Part shown: one piece after another, positions 34,107 to 42,046 of the stretch
How the letters are laid out: every line of letters starts with the position of its first letter
Position numbering within the stretch: the stretch's first letter is position 1
Source: Thermoactinospora rubra
GTDB lineage: Bacteria > Actinomycetota > Actinomycetes > Streptosporangiales > Streptosporangiaceae
Direction of reading: 5' to 3'
NCBI RefSeq assembly: GCF_002093975.1
Contig: NZ_MSZZ01000045.1
Location: forward strand, 44,028-108,027
Length of the DNA stretch: 64,000 nucleotides
Position numbers and translations under genes: made by a program
Notes under the pieces: generated by a model
Databases searched by the model: none
What the model was told of the DNA's origin: nothing
Seen by the model: only the letters and a program-made list of their open reading frames with translations

Positions 34107-34561
34107 CAACCTGTCAAAGCCCAGAGGAGAGGCTTTTGCCCCACGCCGCCATGGAACATCGTGGGCGTAGCCGAGCCAGTCGTGCCCCAGTCAGGGCGCC
34201 GATGGTGGACGTCGACGACTCCCGGTTCGAGGAGCCGCAATCCGGTGAAGCACTCGCGAACCCGCTCATGACTACCGGCACCCGGCCGATCGTGGACGTT
34301 GCCCTGAGTCGGGAGGCCGGAGCCGATGACGATGAACTGCCGGATTCCGGCCTTGACCATGAGGTGCTTTACCGCGCGGCTGAGGAACGTGCGGTCATCT
34401 CGCAGACACTCGGCGATGCCCGGAATCGTGACCTTGAGCTTCTCCGCCGCCATTCGATCGGAGCCGAAATGGGCCTCGCTGCCCAGGAGGTAGTCGTGGA
34501 TCCAAGCCACGCTGGGCGTCGTGATGTCGATGCACGGGGAGCCGCGGTTGTACTCGATCAT
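34106..34561 (-). pseudogene. SAM-dependent methyltransferase (DUF574 family), internally deleted
   Basis: 151 residues. The first half is a good DUF574 N-terminus (PSVAWIHDYLLGSEAHFGSDR, RQFIVIGSGLPTQGNVH). It then jumps directly to the C-terminal part (RECFTGLRLLEPGVVDVHHRRPDW, GGVGQKP). Roughly 100 residues that normally hold the rest of the SAM-binding Rossmann fold are missing, although the frame stays open. Probably inactive. Its ATG overlaps the stop of the ATP-binding gene (ATGA) and its stop overlaps the next ATG. Confidence 0.7.
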
Positions 34562-34989
34562 GGAAGATGGCCTTCGCTTTGCAGCGGAGCGTCCAGCTCG
34601 CACCAGACCGTCTTGCCGTCCCGCGTGATATCCACAGCCCAGCGATCGGCGTAGACGCCGACGATCCGCAGCCCGCGCCCACGTTCCGCATCGGCCACCG
34701 GCTCGTGCGGGACGGGCAGCTTGCTCGCGTTGCGGTCGCGGACCTCGAGCCGGAGCGTGCCGGACCCGTACGTCAGCACGATCCCGACGGAGGCTCCGTT
34801 CGCGCTGGCGTGGGTGATCGCGTTGGTGAGGAGTTCGGAGACCAGGAGCTCGGCGCGCTCGACGAAGTGAGCCAGGTCCCATCGCTTGAGCATCTGCCGG
34901 ACCCAGGTGCGCGCGGCAGGCACAGCTGCCTTGACGGGCGAGAGGGTGTAAGCGCGCCAGAAAACGCCGCTTGCCAGGGGGGTTGTCAT
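34558..34989 (-). CDS. ATP-binding protein (HATPase, anti-sigma/RsbW-like)
   Basis: 143 residues with a GHKL ATPase domain: LLVSELLTNAITHAS (N box), LRLEVRDRN (G1-like), ERGRGLRIV (G2). Such small proteins are very common in Streptomyces-type genomes next to XRE-type regulators and act as anti-sigma-like or regulatory ATPases. It is first in the minus-strand operon and diverges from the XRE-TPR regulator. Confidence 0.87.
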   Translation of the reverse strand: MTTPLASGVFWRAYTLSPVKAAVPAARTWVRQMLKRWDLAHFVERAELLVSELLTNAITHASANGASVGIVLTYGSGTLRLEVRDRNASKLPVPHEPVADAERGRGLRIVGVYADRWAVDITRDGKTVWCELDAPLQSEGHLP

Positions 34990-35138
34990 AGCCCTGAAGG
35001 AAACGCCGAAGCGGGCTTCGCCTCCAGAGCGAAAGCGTGCAGGAACGACGCATCAATGCCGCATTAGGCCTGTAACCTGCGGGAACACGGGGAATACTGC
35101 AAGTGAGCTCCTGTCAATGTCGCGGGAGGAACGGCGGC

Positions 35139-36299
35139 ATGCCAATACGACGACAAAAGCTCGCACAGCGGCGCAAGGCACTCGGATTCTCCCAAGAGGC
35201 ATTCGCGTATGCCGTTGGCGTCGAGCGATCCACAGTCGTGCGCTGGGAGAGCGGCGAAACGGAACCTCGGCCGTGGCACCGACCCCAACTCGCTGCCGCC
35301 CTTCAGCTCACCCTGGAGGAACTCGATCAGATCCTCGCCTCGCCCTCAACGGAGGAGTCAGACGACGAACGTCTGGCTTACGTCCTGCGCCATCCCTCCG
35401 CCGTCGACCTGGTGACAGCCGCGCATCTGGCTCAGGAGATCGAGCGGCTCAACGCCGTGTACGACGCCGCACCAGCGGCCTCGCTCCTGGCAGCTGCCGG
35501 CCAGTGCCACAGCCACATCACCCTCCTGCACCGCTACGCCCCGCCCGGACGGGTCCGGCGCCAGCTCGCCTGCTCAGTCGCGGAATCGGCCACCTTGATG
35601 GGGCAACTCGTCTGGGACGCGTCCCAGCGACGCGATGCCGTGGTGCCACTGCAGTACTTCGACCAGGCGATCCACGCGGCCCGGGAGATCGCTGACCCGG
35701 TTCTCGAGGCACATGCCCAGCTACGCAAGGGCTTCGTCGCGCTCTACGGGACCAAGGATCCGCGGGAAGGGCTGAGGCTCTGTGAGGAGACGACGCTCGT
35801 CAGCCGGTCGGTGAGCAATGTCCTCACCGGCCTGGGGCACCTTCATGCCGGCGAGGCACACGCGATGCTCGGCGAACGCCGCGCATGCGAAAAGGCCCTG
35901 AACGCCGCGGAGGACAGCTTCGCCGCCATCCGCCCGGACGACGAGGCGCTGCCCATGTTCTCGCCGTCGCAGTTCGATCGTCTCGCCGGGTCTTGCTACC
36001 TGTTCCTGGGAGTGAACGGCAAGGCCGAAGAGATCCTCACACGCACCGCACGCCGCCTGGTTCAGTGGAAGAAGTCCCAGTCCATCGTGCTGGGCAACCT
36101 CACCCTGGCCTACATCCGGCAAGGCAAGCTGGAGGAAGCCTGCGGCACGCTGCACGCGGCAATCGACTTGATCGAGCAGACCCGTGGAGGCGGCGGGATG
36201 AACGTCGCCTTCACGGCGGGGCGCGAGCTGGCACCATGGCGCCACGAGCCGTGGGTACAGGACATCAGCGACCGGCTGTTCGCCATGATGACCACATGA
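35139..36299 (+). CDS. XRE-family regulator with TPR-like C-terminus
   Basis: 386 residues. An N-terminal HTH (LAQRRKALGFSQEAFAYAVGVERSTVVRWESGE) is followed by a helical-repeat region of the TPR type, typical of actinomycete signalling regulators. ATG 35139 is preceded by GGGAGGAAC. It probably regulates the divergent operon beginning with the ATP-binding protein. Confidence 0.88.
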   Translation: MPIRRQKLAQRRKALGFSQEAFAYAVGVERSTVVRWESGETEPRPWHRPQLAAALQLTLEELDQILASPSTEESDDERLAYVLRHPSAVDLVTAAHLAQEIERLNAVYDAAPAASLLAAAGQCHSHITLLHRYAPPGRVRRQLACSVAESATLMGQLVWDASQRRDAVVPLQYFDQAIHAAREIADPVLEAHAQLRKGFVALYGTKDPREGLRLCEETTLVSRSVSNVLTGLGHLHAGEAHAMLGERRACEKALNAAEDSFAAIRPDDEALPMFSPSQFDRLAGSCYLFLGVNGKAEEILTRTARRLVQWKKSQSIVLGNLTLAYIRQGKLEEACGTLHAAIDLIEQTRGGGGMNVAFTAGRELAPWRHEPWVQDISDRLFAMMTT

Positions 36300-36311
36300 T
36301 GAGGTTGGCGT

Positions 36312-37037
36312 ATGAGCCTTGACGCCGAGAAGAACGCTGTCCGGGAGCGGGTGTGGGCCGCCCTCATCGAAGCCGGGATCTCCACTCCTGACGCCCGGGG
36401 ATACATTCCCGACTTCGCCGGATCCGACCGCGCCGCCGAACTGCTCGCCGCGACGGCTCCCTGGCGGAAGGCTCGAACCGTCAAGGCCAACCCGGATACC
36501 GCGCAGCTCCCCGTCCGGGCGCGAGCGCTCGCCGACGGCAAGGTCCTCTACATGGCCGTCCCGAAGATCGCCTCAATCCAGCCGTTCTACCTGATAGACC
36601 CGGCCGACTTGTCGGTACCGCCGCATGAGGCCGCCACCGGCCGCGTCGCCGCGACGGCCAGCCCACGCGTGGGCGTCGAGGACATGCGTCCCATCGACCT
36701 GGTCGTGTGCGGCACCGTCGCCGTGAACCGCCAAGGGGTACGGCTGGGCAAGGGCGCGGGTTATTCGGACATCGAGGTGGCGCTTTTGATAGAAGAGGGT
36801 CTCGTCAACGACGACACCGTCATCGTGACCACCGTCCACTCGCTTCAGGTGCTGGACGAGCCGTTGCCCGAGGCGGAACACGACTTCCGCGTCGACATGA
36901 TCGTCACCGAGCAAGACGTCATCACCTGTCCCCGCTCGCCCCGGCCGAGCGGGCTGATCTGGTCGAGCATGCCCGCGGACAAGGTAGCCGCCATTCCGGT
37001 CCTCGAGGCTCGGGAGAGCAAGCGCCTGCGCTCGTAG
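36312..37037 (+). CDS. 5-formyltetrahydrofolate cyclo-ligase family protein
   Basis: 241 residues. It has the cyclo-ligase substrate loop (VRLGKGAGYSDIEVALL) and VTTVHSLQVLDEPLPEAEHD. The family closes 5-formyl-THF to 5,10-methenyl-THF with ATP. Because it is longer and more MTHFSD-like than the housekeeping enzyme, its substrate could differ. It starts 12 nt after the XRE-TPR regulator, so it is probably cotranscribed. Confidence 0.8.
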   Translation: MSLDAEKNAVRERVWAALIEAGISTPDARGYIPDFAGSDRAAELLAATAPWRKARTVKANPDTAQLPVRARALADGKVLYMAVPKIASIQPFYLIDPADLSVPPHEAATGRVAATASPRVGVEDMRPIDLVVCGTVAVNRQGVRLGKGAGYSDIEVALLIEEGLVNDDTVIVTTVHSLQVLDEPLPEAEHDFRVDMIVTEQDVITCPRSPRPSGLIWSSMPADKVAAIPVLEARESKRLRS

Positions 37038-37047
37038 CGGTCCGATT

Positions 37048-37098
37048 GATCATCGGCTTGGCTTGGCGCGGGCCTCCCACATTTGAACGCCGATGATC
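37048..37098. repeat. Inverted repeat downstream of the cyclo-ligase gene
   Basis: GATCATCGGC (37048-37057) and GCCGATGATC (37089-37098), perfect 10-bp arms with a 31-nt loop, 11 bp after the cyclo-ligase stop. No U-tract. It could be a terminator or the trace of an element end. Confidence 0.45.
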
Positions 37099-37138
37099 CG
37101 TAATCGCCCTATGCTCGGGAGGCCCCTGCCAGGGGGTC

Positions 37139-37159
37139 GCGGGGGGCTCGGCCCCCCGC
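37139..37159. terminator. Strong GC hairpin between convergent genes
   Basis: GCGGGGGGC and GCCCCCCGC form a perfect 9-bp stem with a TCG loop. It lies between the cyclo-ligase gene and the convergent alaX gene and could stop transcripts from both sides. Confidence 0.4.
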
Positions 37160-37247
37160 TGAGGGGAGCCCGGAGCCCCAAAACGCGCGAAGCGCGCCAA
37201 GAGCGAAGGCCCACGCCGTACAACAAGCAAGAACGAGTGAAGTGCGC

Positions 37248-37982
37248 TCAGTCGGAGACCGTGATGCGCAGCCGCCGGAATCCCCGCCCCTTGCTCTCGA
37301 TCTTCGCCACCTTGATCCGCCCGATCTGCTTGGTCGACGCCACGTGCGTACCCCCGTCGGCCTGCGTGTCCAGCCCGACGATGTCCACGATCCGCACCTG
37401 CTCCACCTCCGGCGGCACCAGGTTGGTGGCGGTGCGGATGATGTCCGGGATCGCGAAGGCCTCCTCACGCGGCAGCACCCGGATGTCGATCCGCCGATCC
37501 GCCACGATCTCGGCGTTGCACGCCTCCTCCACCGCCTCCTTGAACCCCGGCGGCACCTCCGGCAGGTTGAAGTCCATGCGCGCGCTATAAGGCTCCATGT
37601 TCCCGCCCGTCACCAGCGCCCCGTAGTCGCGGAAGACCACCCCGCACAGCACGTGCAGCCCCGAGTGCGTGCGCATGAGCGCCGAGCGCCGCTCGTCGGC
37701 CACCGCGCCCCTGACCGTGGTGCCCACCGGCGGGACGGGGTCGCCCTCGGCCGGGATGAGATAGAGGTCGTCGCCCTTGCGCGCGCCGACGATGCGGGTT
37801 TCCACGCCCTGCCACAGGAGAGTTCCGTGATCCGCCGGCTGGCCACCGCCGCCCGGATAGAATGCCGACCTGCTCAAGACGATCCCCTCGGGCGACGAGT
37901 CGAGCACGACGGCCTCGAAGGAGCGCAGGTTCTGGTCGGTCAGCTCCAGACGTTGCGTGCGTCCATGGAGATCGAAGCTCAT
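37248..37982 (-). CDS. Alanyl-tRNA editing protein AlaX
   Basis: 244 residues, AlaX-M type: an N-terminal glycine-rich motif (AFYPGGGGQPADHG) and an editing domain with HxxxH (THSGLHVLCG). It clears Ser or Gly from tRNA-Ala. The second metal motif, normally CxxxH (CGGTH), reads DGGTH (QADGGTHVAST), so the zinc ligand set is altered; this may be a feature of the subfamily. ATG 37982 gives MSFDLHGRTQRLELTD. Confidence 0.85.
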   Translation of the reverse strand: MSFDLHGRTQRLELTDQNLRSFEAVVLDSSPEGIVLSRSAFYPGGGGQPADHGTLLWQGVETRIVGARKGDDLYLIPAEGDPVPPVGTTVRGAVADERRSALMRTHSGLHVLCGVVFRDYGALVTGGNMEPYSARMDFNLPEVPPGFKEAVEEACNAEIVADRRIDIRVLPREEAFAIPDIIRTATNLVPPEVEQVRIVDIVGLDTQADGGTHVASTKQIGRIKVAKIESKGRGFRRLRITVSD

Positions 37983-38011
37983 ATCGGCAGCCTAGAACCA
38001 TCGAGGTGGTC

Positions 38012-38698
38012 ATGCGCGGCCTGCTGCATCGCCGATTGACGGATCCGGCCGCCGCGCTTGTGGTGATATGTGCGCTTATTGCGGGATGCACGTGTGCTGC
38101 GGGGGAAACCAGTCCCACGCCCGCCCCGTCTCCGCGCGGCACGCCGGTGATGATGGTCCTCGGCGACAGCTTCACCGTGGGGTCCGGCCCGGTGCCCGCC
38201 TGGCGGGCCTACGCCACGCAGGCCGCCCGCCTGCTGGGCTGGCAGCCGGTGATCGCGGGCGCGGGCGGGACGGGCTTCGTGAACCCGGGCCGGGTCGGGC
38301 GCACGTTCCTGGACTCGTTCCTGGCCGAGCTGGCCTGGCGGCCCGAGCCCGACGTCCTGGTGATCTCCGGCGGCCACAACGACCGCCGCTGGAGCCCGCA
38401 GCGGGTACGGCAGGCCGCCGCCGCGCTGCTGTGGCAGGTGAAGGCCCGCTGGCCACGCGCCACCACGGTGCTGGTCGGCCCGATGTGGATGGGACGGCCG
38501 CCGCGCGAGGCCTACGGGGTGAGGGACGCGCTGGCCGAGGTCGCCGCCCGGGAGGGCGTGCCGTTCCTCGACCCGATGCGGCAGCGCTGGACGGCGGGCC
38601 GTACGAGACTGGTGCTGCCCGACCGCATCCACCCGACGGCGGAGGGGCACAAGGTCATCGGCCGCTGGCTGGCCGAGGCGCTGCGGCAGGTCGCTTAG
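38012..38698 (+). CDS. SGNH/GDSL-family lipoprotein hydrolase
   Basis: 228 residues. A lipoprotein signal (VICALIAGCTCAAG, lipobox LIAGC) is followed by an SGNH hydrolase with block I GDSFTVGSG and block V DRIHPTAEGH (catalytic Asp-His); block III is SGGHNDRR. Probably a cell-surface esterase or acyl-hydrolase. ATG 38012 has GAGGTGG close upstream; an in-frame GTG at 38006 is an alternative. Confidence 0.85.
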   Translation: MRGLLHRRLTDPAAALVVICALIAGCTCAAGETSPTPAPSPRGTPVMMVLGDSFTVGSGPVPAWRAYATQAARLLGWQPVIAGAGGTGFVNPGRVGRTFLDSFLAELAWRPEPDVLVISGGHNDRRWSPQRVRQAAAALLWQVKARWPRATTVLVGPMWMGRPPREAYGVRDALAEVAAREGVPFLDPMRQRWTAGRTRLVLPDRIHPTAEGHKVIGRWLAEALRQVA

Positions 38699-38752
38699 CG
38701 GCAGGACTCCCAGCCGGAAGGCGAAATGGCGCGGACGGGCGGCGCGGGCCGC

Positions 38753-39118
38753 TCACCAGGGACCGTACGGCCCCTGCGAGCCGCCACGGCCCATGCCCTT
38801 CACGGCGGGCCTGACGTCGACGATGTAGACCATGGCCGCGATCACGGCGAGGACCGAGAACAGCCCGAGCCCGATGCCGATGAACTGCATGCCGCCGACC
38901 AGCATGAAGGCCTGGAGGTAGGACCAGGCGCCGGCGGCCGAGAACAGCGTGGCCAGGGCCAGGATGAGCAGCCACAGGTTCTTGTTGAGCTTGCCCGCCG
39001 CCGCGAACGCGGTCGGGTGCACCCTGACGGCGTGGATCAGGGCATAGACGGACATCCCGAAGATGCCCGTGGCGAGCAGCAGGAACAACAGGTTCAGGAC
39101 GCCGTTGATGACAGTCAT
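38753..39118 (-). CDS. DUF2516 membrane protein
   Basis: 121 residues, about four membrane segments, and a conserved middle (LIHAVRVHPTAFAAAGKLNKNLWLLIL). It ends in a Gly-rich tail. The order regulator, hbhA, DUF2516 matches the mycobacterial Rv0474-Rv0476 arrangement. Function unknown. Confidence 0.87.
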   Translation of the reverse strand: MTVINGVLNLLFLLLATGIFGMSVYALIHAVRVHPTAFAAAGKLNKNLWLLILALATLFSAAGAWSYLQAFMLVGGMQFIGIGLGLFSVLAVIAAMVYIVDVRPAVKGMGRGGSQGPYGPW

Positions 39119-39176
39119 GTTCGCTCCGCCCGTGTCGCGCTGACGGTCCCCAGCCTATACGGGGAAGGCACGCGAA

Positions 39177-39204
39177 AGGCCCGCCTCGATCAAGGCGGGC
39201 CTTC
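39177..39204. terminator. Terminator downstream of hbhA-like gene
   Basis: AAGGCCCGCCT (39177-39187) and AGGCGGGCCTT (39194-39204), perfect 11-bp stem with a 6-nt loop. It lies between the hbhA-like stop and the start of the DUF2516 gene, which therefore probably has its own promoter. Confidence 0.7.
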
Positions 39205-39213
39205 CCGGCGGGC

Positions 39214-39639
39214 TCAGGCCTTGGTGGCCGTGGTCGTGCGGGTCTTGCGAGCCGGGGCGGCCTTGGGCGGCTCGGCCGCCGTGGAGACCTTCTCCATCTC
39301 CACCGCGGCCTCCTCCAGCTCCAGCGCGGCCTCGCCGCTCACCTTGCTGACGACCTTGCGGCCGCGGCTGACGGAGGCCTCGTAGACCTCGGCGGCGCGG
39401 TGGCCGAGCTGGTCGGCGTACTCGCGGGCCTTGACCGGCAGGTCGCGCACCAGGTTCTCGGCCTTGGTCGCGTAGGCGCGGGTGCGCTCGGGCAGCTCCT
39501 TGGCCAGGTCGGCCTCGCGGAGCTTCTGGAACTGTTCGGGCAGCTCGCGGAGCTTCTCGACGACGTAGTCGCCGGCGCCCGCGACCGCATAGAACGGCTT
39601 GGACTCGGTGAGCTTCTTGACCTCGGTGGCGAGCGTCAT
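39214..39639 (-). CDS. hbhA: Heparin-binding hemagglutinin-like protein
   Basis: 141 residues. The N-terminus TEVKKLTESKPFYAVAGAGDYVVEKL and a long helical coiled coil (QKLREADLAKELPERTRAYATKAENL) end in a Lys/Ala/Pro-rich tail (KAAPARKTRTTTATKA). This is the HbhA layout: helical core plus basic tail. In mycobacteria it is a surface adhesin involved in aggregation and lipid bodies. In saprophytes the role is not clear. It follows the XRE regulator by 3 bp. Confidence 0.82.
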   Translation of the reverse strand: MTLATEVKKLTESKPFYAVAGAGDYVVEKLRELPEQFQKLREADLAKELPERTRAYATKAENLVRDLPVKAREYADQLGHRAAEVYEASVSRGRKVVSKVSGEAALELEEAAVEMEKVSTAAEPPKAAPARKTRTTTATKA

Positions 39640-39642
39640 GGG

Positions 39643-40092
39643 TTACCCTTCCCTGGATTCCGTGGTGACGATTGCTGCCGTTTCCGGTAGCTCGTCCTCC
39701 GCTGAGGAGTCGCGCCGGGGTTGGGTGTTCTGGGAGGTTTCATCCTCCCCGGCGCGGTTCTCCTTGCGGAAAGACTCGTAAATGTCGATCAACACCTGGC
39801 GTTGCCGCTCGGTGATGAACGTGTCGGCCGTGATCGCGGTGATGACGTCACTCGGCGGCTCGCGGTCCTCGATGAGGCCCGCCTGCACGTAGAGCGCCTG
39901 CGCGGAGATCCGCAGACCCTTGGCGATCTGGTTGAGGATCTCGGCGCTCGGCTTGCGCAGGCCGCGCTCGATCTGGCTGAGGTAGGGGTTGGACACTCCA
40001 GCAGCCTCCGCGAGCTGGCGCAGCGAGATCTTCGCCTGCTTGCGCTGCTCGCGGATGTATTCCCCGATCGAGCCGACCTTGGGTAGTGCCAT
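39643..40092 (-). CDS. XRE-family regulator upstream of hbhA
   Basis: 149 residues. HTH: IREQRKQAKISLRQLAEAAGVSNPYLSQIERG; then a region with NQIAKGLRISAQALYVQAGL and an acidic tail. It is the counterpart of mycobacterial Rv0474. TAGACT ends 6 nt before ATG 40092, so the mRNA is probably leaderless. The promoter overlaps a 36-bp palindrome, most likely its own operator. Confidence 0.87.
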   Translation of the reverse strand: MALPKVGSIGEYIREQRKQAKISLRQLAEAAGVSNPYLSQIERGLRKPSAEILNQIAKGLRISAQALYVQAGLIEDREPPSDVITAITADTFITERQRQVLIDIYESFRKENRAGEDETSQNTQPRRDSSAEDELPETAAIVTTESREG

Positions 40093-40102
40093 GACCCCAG
40101 TC

Positions 40103-40138
40103 TAGCCTCTCTGCTTGCAGTTGCAAGCAGAGAGGCTA
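40103..40138. promoter_or_regulatory. 36-bp perfect palindrome, likely autoregulatory operator
   Basis: TAGCCTCTCTGCTTGCA (40103-40119), GT, TGCAAGCAGAGAGGCTA (40122-40138): 17-bp arms with a 2-nt centre. The outer left arm is the -10 of the XRE gene and the centre carries a CTTGCA/TTGCAA -35. A related half site (CTGCAAGCAG) follows at about 40143. It could also terminate the M56/blaI transcript. Confidence 0.75.
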
Positions 40139-40164
40139 ACACCTGCAAGCAGTGTTCCGTGAGG

Positions 40165-41067
40165 TCAGAGGCGGATCACCCACAGGAAGGGCGCCAGGGT
40201 GACCAACGTCACGGCCAGCGTCAGCAGGCCGAAGCGCCAGCCGGTGGACAGCTCGGGAGCCGGCTTGATGAGGCGGTCGACCCTGGCCATGACGTGGGAG
40301 TGGAGGCCGAGCATGCCCTGCGGGGCCGGCATGGCGCCGGCCGTACCGAACCTGAGCAGCGCGGTGGCCAGGCGGCGGGGAGAGCAGTAGCGGCGGGCGC
40401 GGTCGTCGGCGGCCATCTCGACGAGCAGCTCCACCTGCTCCTGGGCCTCGCCGACGACCTTGGAGAACGGCAGGGCCGCACGCAGCGCCGCGAACGGCAG
40501 CAGCACCAGGTCGTGGCGCTCGCGCACGTGCGCCGCCTCATGCGCGAGCACGGCGGCCAGCTCGTCGCGCGAGAGCAGCTCCATGGCCCCGGCGCTGACG
40601 ACCACCTCCGAGTGCCAGCCCGGCACGCAGTACGCCGCCGCGCCCGGGTGGTCGAGCACCCGCACGCCGGGGATACCCGGATCCTCCCGGGCGATCAGCG
40701 CGAGCAGCATCCGGTGCCGCCGGCGCGCCCGCAACGTCTGCACGCCCGCCGTCAGCGTCACCATGACGAGCACGGCCAGCATCGACAGCCCGGCGATCAT
40801 GGCCAGCACGTGCGGCAGGTCCCACGGCTGAGCCGGCTTCTCGCCGTGTGCGAAGGCCGCGAGCCCGCCCACGACGCCCCTGTCGTACGGCATGACCGCG
40901 AAGGCCAGCAGGGCCCCGACGGTGGCCAGGCCCCACGTGAGGCCGAGCGCCTGCCACAGCAGGATGGCCAGGCGCGGAGCGCGGTGGGTCCAGCGCGCGG
41001 CGGTGAACCGCCAGGCCCCGAGGGCGCAGCCCAGGGCGAGCGCCGTCAACGCCGCCGCGGTGATCAC
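40165..41067 (-). CDS. M56-family membrane metallopeptidase (BlaR1-like)
   Basis: 300 residues. Several membrane helices and the zinc motif HEAAH (LAHEAAHVRERHDLVLLPF) near residue 175. It lacks the penicillin-binding sensor domain of full BlaR1, as do most actinobacterial members. It is coupled to blaI by GTGA overlap (41064-41067) with GGAGGAAGA before the GTG. It probably cleaves or inactivates the BlaI-like repressor on an unknown signal. Confidence 0.88.
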   Translation of the reverse strand: MITAAALTALALGCALGAWRFTAARWTHRAPRLAILLWQALGLTWGLATVGALLAFAVMPYDRGVVGGLAAFAHGEKPAQPWDLPHVLAMIAGLSMLAVLVMVTLTAGVQTLRARRRHRMLLALIAREDPGIPGVRVLDHPGAAAYCVPGWHSEVVVSAGAMELLSRDELAAVLAHEAAHVRERHDLVLLPFAALRAALPFSKVVGEAQEQVELLVEMAADDRARRYCSPRRLATALLRFGTAGAMPAPQGMLGLHSHVMARVDRLIKPAPELSTGWRFGLLTLAVTLVTLAPFLWVIRL

Positions 41068-41420
41068 TCTTCCTCCAGCTCCTGTAGCGCCTTGCGCAGG
41101 ATCTCCGCCTCGTCGCCGGACACGGCCTTGGCGAAGCGGGTCAGGGCGGCCGACCGGTCGCCCGTCATGTCGAGTGCTTCCAGCATAAGCTCGGCGATGT
41201 AGGAGTCGCGGCTCTCGGCGGGCTGGTAGCGCCACGCCCGGCCGTCGCGGGTGCGCCTGAGGAAGCCTTTGCGCGTGAGCCGGTCGAGCACGGTCATGAC
41301 GGTGGTGGGCGCCAGGTCGCGGTCGGCGATCAACTTGCCGACCTCGCGGGCGGTGAGCGGGTTGTTCTCCGCCCAGAGGATGTCCATGATGCTGCGTTCG
41401 AGCTCGCCAAGACCCTTCAC
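41064..41420 (-). CDS. BlaI/MecI/CopY-family repressor
   Basis: 118 residues. A winged helix (LTAREVGKLIADRDLAPTTVMTVLDRLTRKGFLRR) and a dimerisation tail with SRDSYIAELMLEALDMTGD. Start GTG 41420 (VKGLGELERSIMDILW) with GGAGAGT upstream. A perfect 12-bp palindrome 9 bp upstream matches the TACTAC/GTAGTA type of BlaI box. It probably represses itself and the M56 gene, and perhaps the divergent macrodomain gene. Confidence 0.9.
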   Translation of the reverse strand: MKGLGELERSIMDILWAENNPLTAREVGKLIADRDLAPTTVMTVLDRLTRKGFLRRTRDGRAWRYQPAESRDSYIAELMLEALDMTGDRSAALTRFAKAVSGDEAEILRKALQELEEE

Positions 41421-41429
41421 ACTCTCCAG

Positions 41430-41441
41430 CGTAGTACTACG
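41430..41441. promoter_or_regulatory. BlaI-type operator
   Basis: CGTAGTACTACG, a perfect 12-bp palindrome midway between the divergent blaI-like gene and the macrodomain gene. GTAGTA/TACTAC half sites are typical for BlaI family operators in actinobacteria. Confidence 0.6.
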
Positions 41442-41466
41442 AGCCGTCGAGCAGGGAGGCGGGGAG

Positions 41467-41985
41467 ATGCATATCACTCTCGTGCAGGGCGACATCACCG
41501 AACAGCGAGTCGACGCCGTGGTCAACGCCGCCAACTCCTCGCTCATGGGCGGCGGCGGGGTCGACGGCGCCATCCACCGCAGGGGCGGCCCGGCCATCCT
41601 GGAGGAGTGCCGGGCGCTGCGCGCCTCCCGGTACCCCGACGGCCTGCCCACCGGCCAGGCCGTCGCCACGACCGCGGGCGACCTGCCCGCCCGCTGGGTC
41701 ATCCACACGGTCGGCCCGATCCACTCCACGAGCGAGGACCGCTCCCACCTGCTGCGCTCCTGCCACGTCGAGGCGCTGCGGGTCGCCGACGGGCTCGGCG
41801 CCAGGACGGTCGCCTTCCCCGCGATCTCCACGGGCGTGTACGGCTGGCCGCTCGACTCCGCGGCGCGCATCGCGGTCGACGCGGTACGGCGGGCCGAGAC
41901 CTCGGTGACCTCGGTGGAGGAGGTGCGGTTCGTCTTGTTCGACCGCAAGGCGTACGAGGCGTTCGAGAGCGCGCTGGCGGGATGA
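41467..41985 (+). CDS. Macrodomain protein (O-acetyl-ADP-ribose deacetylase-like)
   Basis: 172 residues, MacroD type: VVNAANSSLMGGGGVDGAIHRRGG near residue 19 and AFPAISTGVYGWPLDSAA. These are the ADP-ribose-binding loops and the catalytic Asn/Asp region. It hydrolyses O-acetyl-ADP-ribose or removes mono-ADP-ribose from targets. ATG 41467 has GGGAGG upstream. It diverges from the BlaI gene across a shared palindrome. Confidence 0.92.
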   Translation: MHITLVQGDITEQRVDAVVNAANSSLMGGGGVDGAIHRRGGPAILEECRALRASRYPDGLPTGQAVATTAGDLPARWVIHTVGPIHSTSEDRSHLLRSCHVEALRVADGLGARTVAFPAISTGVYGWPLDSAARIAVDAVRRAETSVTSVEEVRFVLFDRKAYEAFESALAG

Positions 41986-42046
41986 CGCCGGAGCGGCACG
42001 AGCTGGGCCTTCCTGACCCTCGCCGCGACGACTGCCCGTCCGGCGC

